Shown here: one piece after another, positions 61,597-64,000 of the stretch | Layout: every line of letters starts with the position of its first letter | Position numbering within the stretch: the stretch's first letter is position 1 | NCBI GenBank assembly: GCA_964621905.1 | Contig: CAZUNG010000005.1 | Coordinates: 186,001 to 250,000 of the forward strand | From: Ruminococcus_G sp964621905 | GTDB taxonomy: Bacteria; Bacillota; Clostridia; Lachnospirales; Lachnospiraceae | DNA: 64,000 nucleotides | Direction: 5' to 3' | Notes under the pieces: model-generated | What the model saw: only the letters and a program-made list of their open reading frames with translations | Databases searched by the model: none | What the model was told of the DNA's origin: nothing | Made by a program: the position numbers and the translations under genes

Positions 61597-64000
61597 ATGA
61601 AATTTGAGGATTTAAATGCATATACCGTATTGTCGGAGGAAGACATAAAGGATATCGGCTCCAGAGGATATCTTCTGGTGCATAATAAAAGCCAGGCGCG
61701 TGTGATGCTGATTGAGAATGACGATGAAAATAAAGTGTTCAATATTGCATTCCGCACACCGCCGTCGGACAGTACGGGTGTGGCGCATATTCTGGAACAC
61801 AGTGTGTTGTGCGGCTCCAGAAAATTTCCGCTGAAAGATCCATTTGTCGAATTGGTCAAGGGCTCTTTGAATACTTTCTTGAATGCCATGACATATCCGG
61901 ACAAGACGATGTACCCGGTAGCCAGCTGCAATGATCAGGATTTTAAAAATCTGATGCACGTGTATCTGGATGCCGTTTTTTATCCCAATATTTATGAGAA
62001 AGAAGAAATCTTCCGTCAGGAGGGCTGGCATTATGAACTGCGGGACGAAGAAAGTCCTCTGTGCTACAACGGCGTTGTATACAATGAGATGAAAGGGGCA
62101 TTTTCTTCGCCGGAGGAGATGATGGACCGTGAGATCTTCAACACGCTGTTTCCCGATACGGCATACGGGGTAGAGTCCGGCGGCGATCCGGAGCATATAC
62201 CGGAGTTGACCTATGAACAGTTTCTGGATTTTCACAGAAAATATTATCACCCGTCAAACAGTTACATCTATCTGTACGGCGATATGGATATGAAAGAACG
62301 GCTGGAGTGGCTGGACCGGGAATATCTGAGTCATTTCGATGCGGTCCTGACGGATTCCGCTGTGCGGTATCAGCGGGCGTTTGCTGTGCCGGTAAAACGC
62401 AGACTGTATTATCCGATCGCAGACCATGAACCGGAGGAAGACAATTCATATCTGACCTGGAACGTGGTGGTCGGTGACAGTCTGGATGTTGAGCGGAACA
62501 TGGCGTTTCAGATCCTGGAATATGCACTGCTTTCAGCACCGGGAGCCCCGCTCCGGCAGGCGCTTTTGGACGCGAAGCTCGGCAAGGATATCATGGGTTC
62601 CTATGAAGACGGGATTCTCCAGCCGTTTTTCTCTGTCATCGCGAAGAATGCCAGGACAGAAGATCTGGAACGGTTTCTTGAACTCATACGCACCACACTC
62701 AAACAGCTCGCACAAGAGGGAATCAACCGCAAGGCGCTGGAGGCGGGAATCAATTACTTTGAATTCCGTTTCCGGGAGGCGGACTATGCATCTTACCCCA
62801 AAGGTCTGATGTATGGCCTTGATGTGTTTGACAGCTGGCTTTATGACGATGGAAAACCGTTTGATTATCTGCACCAGCTGAATGTCTTTGCGTCACTGAA
62901 AGAAAAGACGGGAACCGGTTACTTTGAAGAGCTGTTGAAACAATATCTCCTGGATAATCCACACACGGCGGTCATTGTCGTGGAACCGAAAAAGGGTCTG
63001 GCGAAAGAGACGGAGCAGAAAACAGCAGAAAAGCTGGCTGCCTATAAGGATTCGCTGTCTGCAGAGGAAAGACGGGCGCTGATTGACAGGACGAAAGCAC
63101 TGGAAGAGTACCAGTCCAAGGAGGAGACAGCGGAGGCGCTTGCGGCAATTCCGATGTTAAAGCGCAGTGATATCGGGCGTGAGGCGGCGAAGCTGTACAA
63201 CGAGACGCGCACGCTTGGCGGGATGCCGGTTCTGTTCCACAAGCTTCCGACGAACCAGATCGGTTATCTGACGCTGCTGTTCGACACAAAAGGAGTGCCG
63301 CGCGAGCTTGTTCCTTATATGGGGCTGCTGAAGTCTGTGCTGGGATACGTTGACACCGGACGGTTCTCCTATGCGGAGTTATTTAACGAAATCAATGCCA
63401 ATTCCGGAGGAATCCTGTGCGGGATCCACATTCTGTCGAAGGCGGATGATATTCAGTCGTGCAAAGGTCTGTTCGGCGTTAAGGCGAAATGCCTTTACTC
63501 ACAGCTTTGCTTTGTGTTTGACATGATCACTGAGATTCTGACCTCATCTAAGCTGGACGACGAAAAACGTCTGTATGAGATTATTGCACAGCAAAAATCA
63601 AGGCTGCAGATGTCAATTCCAAGTTCCGGACATGCCTCTGCGGTATCCCGCGTGACCTCCTACTACTCTGTGAGCGGCTGTCTGCAGGAACAGATCAGCG
63701 GCATTGGCTATTATAAGTTTATCGAGGGACTGGAAGAACATTTTGAGGAGCGAAAAGATGCTGCCATCGCGAATCTGAAACAACTGATGCAATTACTGTT
63801 CCGCCCGGAGAATCTGATGCTCAACTATACGGCGGATGAAGAAGGATACCGGATGCTGGAACAGGCGGTGCCGGATTTTACAAAGATTCTGTGTACAGAT
63901 CCGGTTGAGGAACATCCGTATCAGTTCACCCCGTACCAGTGCAACGAAGGGTTTAAGACATCCGGACAGGTACAGTATGTGGCGAAAGGCGGGAACTTCA
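61597..64000 (+). CDS. M16C zinc peptidase (presequence-protease-like), N-terminal part, runs off the window
   Basis: An uninterrupted frame of 801 codons from ATG 61597 (RBS TTGGAGG) to the window end. The inverted zinc motif is GVAHILEHSVLCGS (HxxEH), with the downstream ligand Glu in YNEMKGAF as in M16 proteases. KDPFVELVKGSLNTFLNAMT and YPDKTMYPVAS are typical of the M16C group (PreP/HypA), whose members are near 970-1000 residues, so roughly 170-200 residues are missing. It degrades peptides in a closed chamber, in the cytoplasm judging by the lack of a signal peptide. Confidence 0.93.
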   Translation, partial: MKFEDLNAYTVLSEEDIKDIGSRGYLLVHNKSQARVMLIENDDENKVFNIAFRTPPSDSTGVAHILEHSVLCGSRKFPLKDPFVELVKGSLNTFLNAMTYPDKTMYPVASCNDQDFKNLMHVYLDAVFYPNIYEKEEIFRQEGWHYELRDEESPLCYNGVVYNEMKGAFSSPEEMMDREIFNTLFPDTAYGVESGGDPEHIPELTYEQFLDFHRKYYHPSNSYIYLYGDMDMKERLEWLDREYLSHFDAVLTDSAVRYQRAFAVPVKRRLYYPIADHEPEEDNSYLTWNVVVGDSLDVERNMAFQILEYALLSAPGAPLRQALLDAKLGKDIMGSYEDGILQPFFSVIAKNARTEDLERFLELIRTTLKQLAQEGINRKALEAGINYFEFRFREADYASYPKGLMYGLDVFDSWLYDDGKPFDYLHQLNVFASLKEKTGTGYFEELLKQYLLDNPHTAVIVVEPKKGLAKETEQKTAEKLAAYKDSLSAEERRALIDRTKALEEYQSKEETAEALAAIPMLKRSDIGREAAKLYNETRTLGGMPVLFHKLPTNQIGYLTLLFDTKGVPRELVPYMGLLKSVLGYVDTGRFSYAELFNEINANSGGILCGIHILSKADDIQSCKGLFGVKAKCLYSQLCFVFDMITEILTSSKLDDEKRLYEIIAQQKSRLQMSIPSSGHASAVSRVTSYYSVSGCLQEQISGIGYYKFIEGLEEHFEERKDAAIANLKQLMQLLFRPENLMLNYTADEEGYRMLEQAVPDFTKILCTDPVEEHPYQFTPYQCNEGFKTSGQVQYVAKGGNF

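Noticed and set aside
1..64000. CRISPR array, prophage, integrase or replication origin
   Set aside because: No regularly spaced repeats, phage structural genes, integrase or DnaA-box cluster were seen by eye.

Overview
The window looks like chromosome of a Gram-positive anaerobe of the Lachnospiraceae (Clostridia, Bacillota). The signs are a PolC-type replicative polymerase, strong AGGAGG-type ribosome binding sites, a T-box leader, a TPP riboswitch, moderate GC with AT-rich promoters, and proteins that I recognise from memory as families typical of that group (DUF5717, DUF5716, DUF5685, DUF1540, DUF6449). I cannot name the genus. Almost all genes lie on the + strand. No prophage, plasmid gene, CRISPR array or rRNA was seen. 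The only mobile element is a decayed IS110-type element.

Layout. 1-3.0 kb: the 3' end of polC and a convergent HisC/CobD-like aminotransferase. 3.0-8.9 kb: a three-gene unit of unknown function (giant helical-repeat protein, degenerate Hsp70/actin-fold protein, TPR protein). 9.0-11.4 kb: a polar amino-acid ABC transporter. 11.4-18.1 kb: purC-purF-purB, an NhaC-type antiporter, then purA on its own promoter. 18.2-24.3 kb: a surface lipoprotein, a second NhaC-type antiporter and a group of small or poorly known proteins (zinc ribbon membrane protein, DUF5685, J-domain protein).

24.3-38.9 kb: a LacI-type regulator coupled to a tiny protein, followed by a roughly 12.8 kb catabolic operon. The operon holds a sugar-type ABC transporter (two permeases, a double ATPase, a binding lipoprotein), two 2-hydroxyacid dehydrogenases, a metallo-beta-lactamase-fold hydrolase, two URO-D/corrinoid-methyltransferase-like proteins, a zinc alcohol dehydrogenase, an HpcH/HpaI aldolase and a mutarotase-like protein. 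CG-centred palindromes lie at the regulator gene and at the operon promoter, so the regulator probably controls itself and the operon. The substrate is unknown; the enzyme set suggests an oxidised or methylated sugar ending in an aldol split that gives pyruvate.

38.9-46.6 kb: an AlkD-like repair protein and a MATE exporter (minus strand), a complete tRNA-Gly(CCC) transcription unit, a TPP riboswitch driving thiM-thiE-HAD-thiD, a PHP phosphoesterase, the IS110 remnant with a well-folded candidate bridge-RNA region, and a SEC-C protein. 46.6-50.1 kb: a YtrA-type GntR regulator with its own ABC transporter. 50.1-52.9 kb: T-box-controlled thrS and a DUF1540 protein. 52.9-60.7 kb: a second sugar operon (ABC transporter, sugar isomerase-like protein, zinc dehydrogenase) ending in its own LacI regulator. 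60.7-64 kb: a lipoprotein on the minus strand and the 5' part of a large M16 zinc peptidase that runs off the window.
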